NCBI GenBank assembly: GCA_028386065.3 | Contig: JAKUCV010001081.1 | Location: forward strand, 67,804-131,803 | Reading direction: 5' to 3' | Length of the DNA stretch: 64,000 bases | From: Turnera subulata | Taxonomy: Eukaryota > Streptophyta > Magnoliopsida > Malpighiales > Passifloraceae | Shown here: piece by piece, positions 31,506 to 43,532 of the stretch | Layout: the number at the start of each line of letters is the position of its first letter | How positions within the stretch are numbered: the stretch's first letter is position 1 | The notes under the pieces: model-generated | Seen by the model: only the letters and a program-made list of their open reading frames with translations | Databases searched by the model: none | Told to the model about the DNA's origin: nothing | Position numbers and translations under genes: made by a program

Positions 31506-33037
31506 TGTTAGTGTAATATGCCCAAAAGCCAATCATGGATGATTATTTGTAGTCATGTATACACATTAAGGTTATTCCAATAAGTATCGTTTATGAGATA
31601 AACGCTTGCACATACTTATAACCCTAGAATATTTCATATTCTTAAATTGTCCCTAGTCGATTATTATTATGGATGGTTTGCAATAATAAACTAAGACTAG
31701 CGTATGTTGAGAATTGCATATGTGATATGAATTCTACATACGGGTACAAGTTGGAGAACTTGTGGACTGGACCGACCCACATAAGAACACTACATGGAAC
31801 GTTATATGTATGTCATTAGTGTTTCTTATAGATGTTTTGTCCTCCGACCTGAGATCATCAAGGTATCCAACATATGAGTCATGTACTTTGATATTATTCC
31901 TAGTCATCCGTAACTGGGTGGACATAAGGGTAATCATTGGGTATATGATGATTATGTAGTGGGTTTTGATTGATCAAGAGGGGATTCGTCCGACCCATAT
32001 AACGGGTATATTATCGGATGGTTTCTTGATAGAGTTGAACTGTTAAATGCATGGCCATGCTCGGATTGGGTGATATGGTGATATCACGGGTATCCGTTTT
32101 ATACAGTTAACTCGGGGATGAAGAAACATAGATTAAACATATACGAGATTGACATATTCCATGTCTTGTGTTTGATCTAGATAATGGGACGATAGGACGA
32201 TGACATATTCCGAGGCATAGAGAATCAGTACTGATCTTGTCGTTCGGGTAGCAATGATGTGTTGCTAGACTCCGCTCTTTGCTTATAATTATAAAAATGA
32301 GATTTTACTATTATTGCCGGACGTTACAAGTGCCTACAGGGTCACACACATAGAACCGTTGATTCGAGCAGGTGGTTGAACCGTGGTTGGGCCATGGTTG
32401 GACCGGGTGTTGTTGGACCGTGGTTGGACTGTGGTTGAACCAGGGTCGGTTTTGGTTCAATAAATATTTGTATTATTGACCAGACTTTAGTGGTGTGATG
32501 TGTTATTTATGTTTGGTGTAGACATTTTCATGTTGTGACATGATTAAGGTGGGAGACGGGCCAATATGTTGGCCACCACTATCTCTTTTGGCCTTATGCT
32601 TTGTGTGAGTGGAAAGGAGGCTTAATGATCTGATCTCTCCCTCTCCCTCTTACGTTCTGCTCCTGCACATTCAGAGAAAAACACTCTCCCCTTTAGCTTC
32701 TTCTTCTTTGTGAAAGAAGGATGAACACCAAAACACCACAACCATACATGCTCCCGGTTTACTCTTGCTAGCACATCAGTCCGGAGGAGCTCGAGGCTTG
32801 ACTCGTGTGACGATTCCAAGCCGGTCACGGTTCGTGTGGATACCGTAGAGGGGCGAGGCTTTTGTCTGGCTCTAGCTGATTCTGTTCTACAGTTGGTGAA
32901 AGACCTCAACCGGACAAGGTATGTAAATTTTGTTATACGGTTTATGCATGCTTCACTTGGTTCTTGGTTAAGTTTCCTTGTTTCCGCTGCATATTGTGCT
33001 TGTTATGAGTGTCATAATAGCTCTAGGGAAACTTACA
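31506..33037 (+). repeat. Copia Y 5' LTR
   Basis: 1532 bp, TG...CA. Contains an imperfect tandem stretch of ggttggacc/ggttgaacc (32370-32450). About 97-98 percent similar to the right LTR by eye. Confidence 0.92.
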
Positions 33038-33052
33038 GTGGTAGCGGAGCCT
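33038..33052 (+). other. Copia Y primer binding site
   Basis: GTGGTAGCGGAGCCTC right after the 5' LTR, initiator Met tRNA type. Confidence 0.8.
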
Positions 33053-33182
33053 CTTGTGAAGCTCTAAATCGGATTTATGTGCATATGTTGATATGTTCAT
33101 GCATGTATATATGATATGTTATATGTGATGTAGCATGATCATTATATGTTGTTTTCAATTATGTATATGTGATGTACATGTT

Positions 33183-33557
33183 GATGTCGGTGTTTGTCAA
33201 AAGAGTTTTGACAAAGAGAACTTGATTGGTATGTGATATCAATCAAGGTGTTCTAGGCACTAAGTTGAAAAAGTTCTACTAGGAAAAACCGAGTGTCGGT
33301 TTGTGTATTGAACGATTGTCGTTCAAGTAAAGTTAGGCCATAACATCGTTGTTGGTGAGACCAACATCGATGTTGGCATGAAGTTTAGCCTTGGCAGAAC
33401 CTTCATAACATCGATGTTGTGTGACAAACATCGATGTTCTGATGAAGTTTAGCCTCGGCCGAATCATCACAACATCGATGTTGTGTGACCAACATCGATG
33501 TTCTCATGCAAAATTCTCAAAACATCGATGTTTAAGAGTTAAACATCGATGTTATTT
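33183..33557. repeat. LTR-like fragment of another family with AACATCGATGTT pairs, cut by the assembly gap
   Basis: Foreign to copia Y. It starts near tgtcggtgtttgtcaaaag, which includes a perfect 10-bp hairpin (tttgtcaaaa gag ttttgacaaa). From 33342 to 33553 it has eight palindromes in four pairs with 8-9 bp spacers. The sequence between pairs (atgaagtttagcctcggc) differs from that of LARD-1 and LARD-2, so this is a third family with the motif. Confidence 0.7.
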
Positions 33558-34114
33558 NNNNNNNNNNNNNNNNNNNNNNNNNNNNNNNNNNNNNNNNNNN
33601 NNNNNNNNNNNNNNNNNNNNNNNNNNNNNNNNNNNNNNNNNNNNNNNNNNNNNNNNNNNNNNNNNNNNNNNNNNNNNNNNNNNNNNNNNNNNNNNNNNNN
33701 NNNNNNNNNNNNNNNNNNNNNNNNNNNNNNNNNNNNNNNNNNNNNNNNNNNNNNNNNNNNNNNNNNNNNNNNNNNNNNNNNNNNNNNNNNNNNNNNNNNN
33801 NNNNNNNNNNNNNNNNNNNNNNNNNNNNNNNNNNNNNNNNNNNNNNNNNNNNNNNNNNNNNNNNNNNNNNNNNNNNNNNNNNNNNNNNNNNNNNNNNNNN
33901 NNNNNNNNNNNNNNNNNNNNNNNNNNNNNNNNNNNNNNNNNNNNNNNNNNNNNNNNNNNNNNNNNNNNNNNNNNNNNNNNNNNNNNNNNNNNNNNNNNNN
34001 NNNNNNNNNNNNNNNNNNNNNNNNNNNNNNNNNNNNNNNNNNNNNNNNNNNNNNNNNNNNNNNNNNNNNNNNNNNNNNNNNNNNNNNNNNNNNNNNNNNN
34101 NNNNNNNNNNNNNN
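33558..34114. other. Assembly gap (557 N)
   Basis: Run of N directly after a palindrome pair. Reading frames reported across it are meaningless. Confidence 1.
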
Positions 34115-34624
34115 AGGTGCCATTGTTTATCCTAAGAAGGTGCGAGTGGATAATTGTAATATCTCGATTGCTTATTGTGGGTGTGGACTTAACTAGGTTA
34201 TCTTAATAGGATTAAGGACCTAGGGGCAAGGGTTGAGAAATGTCTATAAGATAGACTTGGACAAGGTGTTGTTCACTCAACTATCCAAGAGTTACATAGA
34301 GATGTAATTGACAAGAGTTGTCTACCAAAATAGCTATGATGTAGGTGATCAGCCCTCGCTGACTTATGTTGTAGTGAAATATGGATCTTGGCCTACTTAT
34401 ATAATTGTCTTGATTTATGTAGTAGGAGCACATTTAATAGAAATCCTTATTAAATGATTTGTATGCATGACTATTATTTGTGTGAGTTGATCATTGTTGT
34501 AGAATTACCATAGCACAAAACACTAGCATTTATTATTGCGATTGGTCCTTGAGTAGGACAGGCTGAATAGGAATAGTTTCCTAGAGTGGCATCACATTTT
34601 GAGGGTAGTCTTCAAACAAGAAAA
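34115..34624 (+). other. Leader of copia Y or remainder of the inserted fragment
   Basis: Nothing recognisable. The boundary between copia Y leader and the inserted LTR-like piece cannot be placed because of the gap. Confidence 0.4.
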
Positions 34625-34625
34625 A

Positions 34626-35190
34626 TTTGTATGTCCTTGAAGGGCCTGTTCTTAATGAATTGGCGCCTAATGCTTCTAGGGCAGAAGTAGATGCTTGCGA
34701 GAAGCATGTTGATGATGCATTGGATGTTGCATGCCTTATGCTAATTGCCATAGACTCTGAGCTTCAGTAGCAAGATGAGAACATGTGGGCGTTCGATATG
34801 ATCGAACACCTGAAAATGCTCTGAGGACAGCAAGCAAGGCATGGGAGGTACGAGACCTCTAAGGCATTGTTCCAATGCAAGATGGCTAAGTTATCACCCG
34901 TTAGACCTCATGTGCTCAAGATGATTAGATACATTGAGAGCCTTAGGGGTCTTGGTTTCCTTTGAAAAGGAAAGGGTAAAGCAAAGTGAGAGAAGAAGAA
35001 GAAATGTACCAAAAGGTTTGGTGCATGTGCATCTTTTATTCTCATGTGCTGAAACCCAAGAGTGATGTTGCAAAGGCAGGAAATTGTTTCCGTTGCAACA
35101 AACCAGGCCATTAGAAGCGAAACTGCCCTGTTTACCTTGAAGAGGTAAAGAAGCAAAAGGGAAGTGAGACTTCCGCTTCAGGTATTTTGT
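34626..35190 (+). pseudogene. Copia Y gag remnant
   Basis: Reads YVLEGPVLNELAPNASRAEV and LDVACLMLIAIDSEL, then a stop, ENMWAFDMIEHLKML, a stop and a frame change, then the zinc knuckle CFRCNKPGH-stop-KRNC followed by PVYLEEVKKQKG. This is the UBN2-type gag of a copia element, interrupted by at least three stops. Confidence 0.8.
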
Positions 35191-35194
35191 TATA

Positions 35195-36330
35195 GAGGCT
35201 TATATCTCTATCTCTGCCTCATGGGTATTAGATACCAGATGTGGTTCTCACATTTGTAAAAATGTGAAGGAACTGAGAGAGAGTGGGAGATTGGCTAAGG
35301 ATGAGATAGACCTGCGCCCCGTATTGGAGCAAGAATTGCTACATTAGCCATAGGGATTTTCTATCTATTCTTACCTAGCATTTTGGTTTTAGAACTATAC
35401 AATTGCTATTATGTACCTACCATAAGCAGGAATTTGATTTCTGTGTCTTGTATGGACAAGAAAAGTTTTATTGAGAATAAAGAACAATTGTTGTTCTATT
35501 TATTTCAATGAAATTGATTATGATGGTGCATTTTAAACGATGGTTTGCATGTTCTAAACCTAGTAACGCCTATCTATAACATTAATACGAAGAAGGTTAG
35601 ATTACATGATTCTAGTGAAACCTATCTCTAGCATAGTCGTTTGGCCCATATAAACGAGACTCGTATTCCTAAACTCCATAAAAATGGATTTTTAGACTCA
35701 TTTGATTTTGAATCATATGAGACATATGAGTCAAGTATATTAGGCAAAATGACTAAGGCTTCCTTTACGGGTAAAGGTGAAGAGCCTAGGACTTGCTAGG
35801 TCTAATACATACTGATGTATGCGGACCTATGTCTACACAGGCTAGAGGTGGTTTTCAATACTTCGTTACATTTACTGATGACTTCAGCAGATACGGCTAT
35901 GTGTATCTAATGAGACACAAGTCAGAATCCTTTGAAAAGTTCAAAGAATTCAAGAATGAAGTACAGAATCGACTCGGAAAAGTATTAAGATGCTTCGATA
36001 AGATCGAAGTGGTGAATACTTAGACTGAGATTTTCTTGACTATCTAAAGAGTTATGGTATAGTATCACAACTTACTCCACGGGGTATGCCTCCATGGTAT
36101 GGAGAATCCGAAAGGAAGAACAGAACCTTGTTAGACATGGTTCGTTCTATGATGAGTCAAGCTGACCTTCCTTCTTCCTTTTAGGGACAAGCATTATTGA
36201 GTGCTGCATTTACCTTAACCGTGTTCCATCTAATCGGTTGGATAGACACCATATGAGATATGGATTGGGAAGCGTCCCAATTTGTCTTTTATCAGGATTT
36301 AGGATTGTGAGGCTTACGTGAGACGTTAAG
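35195..36330 (+). pseudogene. Copia Y protease and integrase remnant
   Basis: Protease active-site block SWVLDTRCGSHIC (Gly to Arg in D-T/S-G), then the pre-integrase zinc-binding segment LWHSRLGHINETRIPKL and integrase core GLIHTDVCGPMSTQARGG, YFVTFTDDFSRYGYVYLM and EVQNRLGKVLR. The second catalytic Asp region is scrambled (RCFDKIEVVNT, stop) and the Glu region is read only in broken frames. No active integrase. Confidence 0.85.
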
Positions 36331-37931
36331 CATCAGATAAACTCGACCCTAAATCCGACAAGTGCCTTTTGTATGATACCTTAAAGGGTATTGTTTCTAT
36401 AATCCCATAGAGCACAAAGTGTTTGTGGCTCGGAATGCTATTTTTCTAGAAAGAATGTCTATTTCTAGAAGAATTAGTGAGAGGATAATAGAACTCGAAG
36501 AAGTTCGAGATAAAGAGGCTGAGATGGAACAAGAACAAGAACCACAAAGTGTTGTGGACGAGAATCCTGTTCCTGTAACACATGGACTGCGTAGGTCGGA
36601 TAGGATTCGGCATGAGCCCGAGAGATATGGATTTCTCGTGACTCATACCGGTGATGTGATGCTCATAAGTAAGGATGAGCCCACTTCCTATCTGCTGACC
36701 ATTACGGGTCTTTACTCCAATAAGTGGCATGAAGCTATGAATTCGGAAATGGAATCCATGTATGAAAAACAAGGTATGGACCTTGTTTGATCCACCTGAA
36801 AGGGTAAAACCTATAGGGTGCAAATGGGTCTTTGTGAAAGACCGACATGGATGGTACTGTGATTACCTTTAAAGGGCAATTGGTTGCGAAAGGTTTCAAG
36901 CAAGTTCATAGTATTGACTATGGTGAAACCTTCTCACCAGTTGCCATGGTTAAGTCCATCCGGATTCTTTTGGCTATAGCCGCATACCATGATTATGAGA
37001 TATGGCAAATGGATGTCAAAACCCCTTTCCTTAATGGAAAATTTTTGTGGATGTGTACTTGACACAACCTGAAGGTTTTGTCGATCCAGAGTATGCTAGT
37101 ATGGTATGCAAGTTGCAAAGTTCCATTTGTGGACTAAGGCAAGCTTCTAGGAGTTGGAATCTTTGTTTTAGTAAAGTAATCAAAGAGTTTGGTTTCATTA
37201 AAAGTGAAGATGTTTCATGTGTTTACTAGAAGGTTAGTGGGAGCACTATTGTTTTCTTGTTGTTGTAGGTTGATGACATCCTACTTATTGAGAATGATAT
37301 TCCGACACTAAAATCTGTAAAGACTTGGTTAGGAAAGAATTTCTCAATGAAGGACTTAGGAGAAGCTGCCTAAGTGTTAGGTATAAAGATCTATAGACAT
37401 AGATCCAAAAGGCTTTTCGGGCTAAGTCAGAGTACATATATTGACAAGGTGCTAAAGAGGTTTAGCATGCAAGATTTCAATAAGGGTTTCTTGTCCATGT
37501 CACATGGCATATCTCTCTCAAAGAGTCTATGTCCTAGTATGACTAAGGTGAGAGAGTGGATGAGTTAGATCCCTTATGCTTCTGCAATAGGATCTATCAT
37601 ATATGCCATGCTATGTACAAGACTGGATGCCGCTTATGCTGTAAGCGACACAAGCAGATGCCAATCTGATCCCGGTGAAAGTCACTGGATAGCGGTTAAG
37701 AAAATCCTTAAGTACTTGAGAAGCACTAAGAATACATTCCTGGTTTACGGAAGCGTTGATGGGCTTGTTGTGAAGTGTTACAAAGATGCCTGCTTCCAAA
37801 CTGACAGGGATGATTTTATATCGCAATCAGTTTACGTGTTTTGTCTTGGATGTGGCGGTGTTTGCTGGAAGAGTTCCAGGCAAGAAACAGTTGCCGACCC
37901 TACAACTGTGGCTGTACAAAGTTTCGTTTGA
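36331..37931 (+). pseudogene. Copia Y reverse transcriptase and RNase H remnant
   Basis: Linker LRRSDRIRHEPERYGFL, then RT: KWHEAMNSEMESMYE, GQLVAKGFKQVHSIDYGETFSPV, YEIWQMDVKTPFLNG, YLTQPEGFVDPE and LRQASRSWN. In the catalytic box the Tyr of YVDD is a stop (LLL-stop-VDDILL). RNase H side: SQSTYIDKVLKRF, IPYASAIGSIIYAMLCTRLD and YLRSTKNTFLVYG. Stops and frame changes throughout. Confidence 0.88.
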
Positions 37932-38045
37932 GAACTTTGTATAAGATCTTTTGACTAAGCCTCTCACGCAGCGGAAGCATGATGGTCATGCTAGATCCAC
38001 ATGTATGAGATATGTGGATGATTGGCTTTAGTGCAAGTGGGAAAT

Positions 38046-39578
38046 TGTTAGTGTAATATGCCCAAAAGCCAAACATGGATGATTATTTGTAGTCATGTAT
38101 ACACATTAAGGTTATTCCAATAAGTATCGTTTATGAGATAAACGTTTGCACATACTTACAACCCTAGAATATTTCATATTCTTAAATTGTCCCTAGTCGA
38201 TTATTATTATGGATGGGTTGTAATAATAAACTAAGACTAGCATATGTTGAGAATTGCATATGTGATATGAATTCTACATACGGGTACAAGTTGGAGAACT
38301 TGTGGACTGGACCGACCCACATAAGAACACTACATGGAACGTTATATGTATGTCATTAGTGTTTCTTATAGATGTATTGTCCTCCGACCTGAGATCATCA
38401 AGGTATCCAACATATGAGTCATGTACTTTGATATTATTCCTAGTCATCCGTAACTGGGTGGACATAAGGGTAATCATTGGGTATATGATGATTATGTAGT
38501 GGGTTTTGATTGATCAAGAGGGGATTCGTCCGACCCATATAATGGGTATATTATCGGATGGTTTCTTGATAGAGTTGAACTGTTAAATGCATGGCCATGT
38601 TCGGATTGGGTGATATGGTGATATCACAGGTATCCGTTTTATACAGTTAACTCGGGGATCAAGAAACATAGATTAAACATATACGAGATTGAAATATTCC
38701 ATGTCTCGTGTTTGATCTAGATAATGGGACGATAGGACGATGACATATTCCGAGGCATAGAGAATCAGTACTGAACTTGTCGTTCGGGTAGCAATGATGT
38801 GTTGCTAGACGCCGCTCTTTGCTTATAATTGTAAAAATGAGATTTTACTATTATTGCCGAACGTTACAAGTGCCAACAGGGTCACACGCATAGAACCGTT
38901 GATTCGAGCAGGTAGTTGAACCGTGGTTGGACCATGGTTGGACCAGGTGTGGTTGGACTGTGGTTGGACCATGGTTGAACTAGGGTCGGTTTTGGTTCAA
39001 TAAATATCTGTATTATTGACCAGACATTAGTGGTGTGATGTGTTATTTATGTTTGGTGCAGACATTATCATGTTGTGACATGATTAAGGTGGGAGATGGG
39101 CCAATATGTTGGCCACCATTATCTCTATTGGCCTTATGCTTTGTGTGAGTGGAAAGGAGGCTTAATGATCTGATCTCTCCCTCTCCCTCTTACGTTCTGC
39201 TCGTGCACATTCAGAGAAAAACACTCTCCCCTTTAGTTTCTTCTTCTTTGTGAAAGAAGGATGAACACCAAAACACCACAACCATACATGCTCCCGGTTT
39301 ACTCTTGCTAGCACATCAGTCCGGGGGAGCTCGAGGCTTGACTCGTGTGACGATTCCAAGTCGGTCACGGTTCGTGTGGATACCGTAGAGGGGCGAGGCT
39401 TTTATCTGGCTCTAGCTGATTCTGTTCTACAGTGGGGTGAAAGACCTCAACCGGACAAGGTATGTAAATTTTGTTATACGGTTTATGCATGCTTCACTTG
39501 GTTCTTGGTTAAGTTTCCTTATTTCCGTTGCATATTGTGCTTGTTATGAGTGTCATAATAGCTCTAGGGAAACTTACA
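38046..39578 (+). repeat. Copia Y 3' LTR
   Basis: 1533 bp, preceded by the PPT-like AAGTGGGAAAT and followed by the TSD ATCTG. Confidence 0.92.
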
Positions 39579-39583
39579 ATCTG

Positions 39584-40780
39584 CTCATCGTTTAACTTTT
39601 TACAGCTAACTTGTTGATCTATCTTTTCAGATTCTAAAACTTCTATTTTTCTGCTAAGCTGAAAATTTTCGTTTACCATTTTCTTAAAGCTCCAGAACAG
39701 CTCATTATAGGCATCTTGTAAGTTATCAAAATCACATTCAGAGAAGTTAGAATCGATTACCTCATTGTCATCTCTTACCAAGAGAGATATGTTGGCAGCT
39801 TCTTCTTGTTCTGAATCACTTTCAGAATCTAGATCATCCTATGCTACCATTGTCTTCTTTCCTTTGCCCTTAGATGCATCAAACTTGGGTTTTCTTTGCA
39901 ATGGGCAATCCGCTTTAATATGTCCAGGGCGATTGAATCCATAGCAAAGAAGTTGATCCTTCTTTGGCTCTTCAAGTTCGAGCTTCTTCCTATTTGATTT
40001 CTTTTCTTGAGGAGCTCAACAAGTTTGCGAATGACAAGAGCTATGTCTAAATCACTCTCAGAATCATCCTCATGTGTGTTAAAAGCTAACTCTTTCTTCT
40101 TTTTGGCCCTTTCTTTAAATCTTGACCATACACAATGAGGTTTCCCATGACCTCATTGTAGGTCAGTGTATTTACATCTTTGGATTCCTCAATGGCTGTG
40201 ACTTTGGGTTCCCATTCAGCCGGAAGTGAACTAAGGATTTTCGTTACCTTCTCCTTTGTTGTGACCACTTTTCCTAGACATGTGAGATTGTTACACAAGA
40301 TTGTGAATCTTGTATCTAGATCTTGAATAGACTCATCAACCATCATTTGGAATAATTCGAAGAATCTCATTAGCCTGTTCATGTTTGATTCTTTTACTTG
40401 ATTAGTACCCTCATGAGCTATACACAAAAGACTCCAAATTTCATGGGATGTATTGCATGACCGAACCCTTTCAAATTCGGCTTGGCTAATGCCACAAAGG
40501 ACAGCATTCTTGGCCTGAGCATCTAGCTTTGCCTTATTCATTTCTTCTTCACTCTAGTACTCCATATCTTTGGCTTTGCCTTCTTCATTTCTTCTTCACT
40601 CTAGTACTCCATATCTTTGGCTGCACGTGTGTAAGGTGTGCTCACTATTTGCCACATCTCCAAATCCTTTCCTTCAAGTAAAGTCTTCGTGCAAAATTTT
40701 GAATGGTCAATGTTTAACCCATTGAAGTATGGAGCATTGTTGATGTTGTTAACTCGAATGCCCTGATATTTTTTTCCTAG
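39584..40780 (-). pseudogene. Copia X gag, N-terminal part
   Basis: Copia gag: PYFNGLNIDHSKFCTKTLLE, then NKAKLDAQAKNAVLCGISQ, EIWSLLCIAHEGTNQVKESN, FTILCNNLTCLGKVVTTKE, KILSSLPAEWEPKVTAIEES, a zinc-knuckle remnant CYGFNRPGHIKADC and an acidic segment LDSESDSEQEEAAN, then a coiled coil. A 47-bp tandem duplication (40526-40572 and 40573-40619) breaks the frame near the N-terminus. It continues at 31505 beyond the copia Y insertion. Confidence 0.85.
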
Positions 40781-40806
40781 AGGTTAATCCAAAAACAGAA
40801 ATCCTT

Positions 40807-40819
40807 GCTTCGCTACCAA
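40807..40819 (-). other. Copia X primer binding site
   Basis: The minus strand reads TTGGTAGCGAAGC one base inside the LTR, a slightly diverged Met-type PBS. Confidence 0.7.
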
Positions 40820-40820
40820 T

Positions 40821-41560
40821 TGTAGGTCCAATTTGGCTAAGAGGGGGGGTGAATTAGCCCCTTTTTCGATTAATGACTGATTTGGCACAGTCGATGCCAA
40901 ATCCTCCTTAGACTTGGATCTTCAGATTATAAACGCTAATATGCACACTAACACGTACATGAGAGAGAAGGGTTACAGAGACTTGCATAGTGATTTAGAG
41001 TAGCTCGCTACTAAGGACTACATCCACTACTCAAGGAGTCCACCTTGAGATTTCTAACCTTCACTATACTGTGGCTTTTACGGGTTCAACCACAATGTTT
41101 TACAAACTTTTTCCTGGGCTAAGCTCAAACCTATCACTCACCCCAAACCTTTCTAGTCTGTTGAAATCACAAACCTCCCTGGTTTGTTGAATCCCAAATT
41201 AGCAGAACTAATATCAAGTTCTCACTAAAATATGTTTAACTCTCTGAACAAAGTATCTTCAATGAACAGGTCAGGAAGATTTACAATTAAGCTCAATATG
41301 CTCAAGATCTATCTCAATTTTGGCTCAAAGGAGAACTGCAAGTATAACTCAGCTTTCACATTCTCAGAATTTCACAATGGCAGCTCTAGCTTGAGTTCTT
41401 CAGTCTTCCTTCAATTATAGAGGCTAGGGAAGTAAGAGCTGCTTCATCCAATGGCTAGCTGTCACTTTTTGCTACCTCGGGATCTGGCATCGGCGTTGCT
41501 AGAACGTTTATCGCTATTTTCCAGATAGTGGTCTGCACACGCCTAGTGATAACATCTAAT
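40821..41560 (-). repeat. Copia X 5' LTR, cut by the Athila-type element
   Basis: Starts TGTAGGTCC with the block gagggggggtgaattagccc typical of this copia group. No terminating CCTACA is seen before 41561, where the Athila LTR begins, so the rest of this LTR should lie beyond the Athila element outside the window. Confidence 0.65.
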
Positions 41561-43374
41561 TGTTAGTGTTTTTATGATGGTTTTGAATGGCTTTTACTAT
41601 GTTTTCTTGATCGATTATGTGTATAATCTTTATATTATCGTGTGTTTTCATGCATTGAGTCAATCAGTACTTCAATTTTTCTGATTAAGTGTTTTTATCA
41701 GGAATTTATCGTTTTTATTGAAGAATGGAAGCTTTTTAGCCAAGTTTGGAAACCAGGCCCAATTTAGGAAACTTTCTACAGTGAGCACATCCAACTATTT
41801 TGAAGATTTTGGGAGTTCTAGGCATCTAACTTAAGTGAGACCAGTTGGAGACGAAAATAGACTTCTAGATCTTTCTATGGATAAAATTTCATAATTTTTG
41901 GACGAGTCTAAAAGGAGCAGTAATTATTTTAATACAGCCCATGATGCAGATTTTTCTGTACCAACCCAGGCCTAGTTTTTTGGCGATATCTTGAGCTATA
42001 GAAGTCCAATTCAAGATTTCTTGTTTTGAAAAAAAATTTTGAAAGAATTATCTAGAACTTTGTAGAAGAGCCCAACGCCCAGTTCGCACGTCTTCTAGGA
42101 GTTAAGTGGCATGCAAGTTTCGGGTCAGAAAACAGGCAAAAGTCCAACTTGGAGTGCAAGTCAACAATTCAATTTCCATTTAAAGAAGGAGAGCTCCACC
42201 GACTTCCAGAAACTAATAACAGTATAAAAGAACCCCCTAAGTCGACATATTCAGGAGGGGGAACTCAGAGGGCGAAGCTCTGCTGAATTGGTTAGTTATT
42301 AGGTCACACACACTAGTAGGGTTAGGGTTTTCACTCCTTTGGATCCTCTAGGTGGTGCCGAATTCCTCATCCAATTTCAAAGGTTATTCCCCATAATAAT
42401 TCAACGTTTTTCCAGCAAGATTTGAAGGTTTAAAGTCACAGAATCACCAGTCCAATTGCAGCAGAAATCGTCACCAGAGGAGCATAAGTTGACGCCATCA
42501 TCACCAATACAAATCAGCTACCCGACTTCACTACTTTCTCTTTTACTCAATTTTCTTTCTATCTAATTGTTTACTTGATGAATTCTTGTGAGATTTTGAT
42601 GATTTGCTATTTTATTATGATGAACTAATTCTCTAATCTTGGATTACTTCTACGGCTTTGTTATCTATGGATTGATGTTTATTCAATTGATTGTGTTGAT
42701 TGTTCAATCTATGTGTGCCGAATCACCTTTCTCCTTTGGATTGATTCTTATTGATTGCAGCATGCGAGAGCTGCATGATTTATATGTTGATACCTAGAAA
42801 AACATAGATTGATTGATGCTAAAATATGCGAGAGCTGATAGTTTCTTAGGGTTTGATTGATTGTTTTGTGCTTAATGAGTTTAGTATTGATGCTAGGCTA
42901 TGCGAGAGCTAGGTAGTAATCTTTGTTGAATATTTGATTCAACATGCGAGAGCTGAGGGTTAAGACATTAGAAACAATTGCCACAATCACACATCAATAG
43001 GAGAAATCGACATCCATGCATAATAAACCTAGATAGTAATTGTGTGAACCCCGATTTCCTAGATTGCTTTAGATATTAATAGAACTTCACTTAAGAATAA
43101 GTTTGCAATTTTATTTCTTTTCTTTCTAGCCTAGTCAACATCACCCTACACCATCTTTTATTTGATTTGCCTAGATAATCATAAACTGTGACATTAGGTA
43201 GTACTTATTTCCCTTGTTTCGTGGATCAACCTTGTTTAGACTACTACACTACATAGTACACTGTGCGCTTGCAGTTAACAATTGTCGTTTTACTCGTGAG
43301 TTTTTTGTGTGTCGTCTTGTGAATTTATCAAGAATTATAAATTTGAAAAAGTCACGCGTAAATAAAATGCATCA
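41561..43374 (+). repeat. Athila-type 5' LTR
   Basis: 1.8 kb from TGTTAGTGTTTTTATG to gcatca, next to an Athila PBS. TATA box at 42223-42230. Contains four copies of ATGCGAGAGCT (42762, 42826, 42900, 42944). Confidence 0.8.
42223..42230 (+). promoter_or_regulatory. TATA box of the Athila LTR
   Basis: CAGTATAAAAGAACCCC in the LTR, followed by a transcript-like stretch. Confidence 0.6.
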
Positions 43375-43382
43375 AGCTTTTC

Positions 43383-43400
43383 TGGCGCCGTTGCCGGGGG
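43383..43400 (+). other. Athila primer binding site (tRNA-Asp-like)
   Basis: TGGCGCCGTTGCCGGGGG, the standard PBS of Athila elements. Confidence 0.92.
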
Positions 43401-43532
43401 ACAAACGGTTTTAATACTATTGAGATTGCAACTAGATTACTTTAGGTTTTATTTTTCGCATTAGTTTTTTTTATTTCTTTTTATTTTATTTAATCGGTTT
43501 TTGTTTTTTTTTTTAGGAGTTGTCGATTTCGG

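Larger units (their letters stand above)
31506..39578 (+). mobile_element. Copia Y: complete but degenerate Ty1/copia element
   Basis: 8.1 kb with TSD ATCTG (31501-31505 and 39579-39583), LTRs of 1532 and 1533 bp beginning TGTTAGTGTAATATGCCC and ending GGGAAACTTACA, a Met-type PBS, gag, protease, integrase, RT and RNase H in copia order on the plus strand. All coding parts carry stops or frameshifts. Another LTR-like piece with AACATCGATGTT sites and the N gap lie in its leader. Confidence 0.92.

Noticed and set aside
33421..34206. Long ORFs across the N gap
   Set aside because: Their length is produced by unknown bases.
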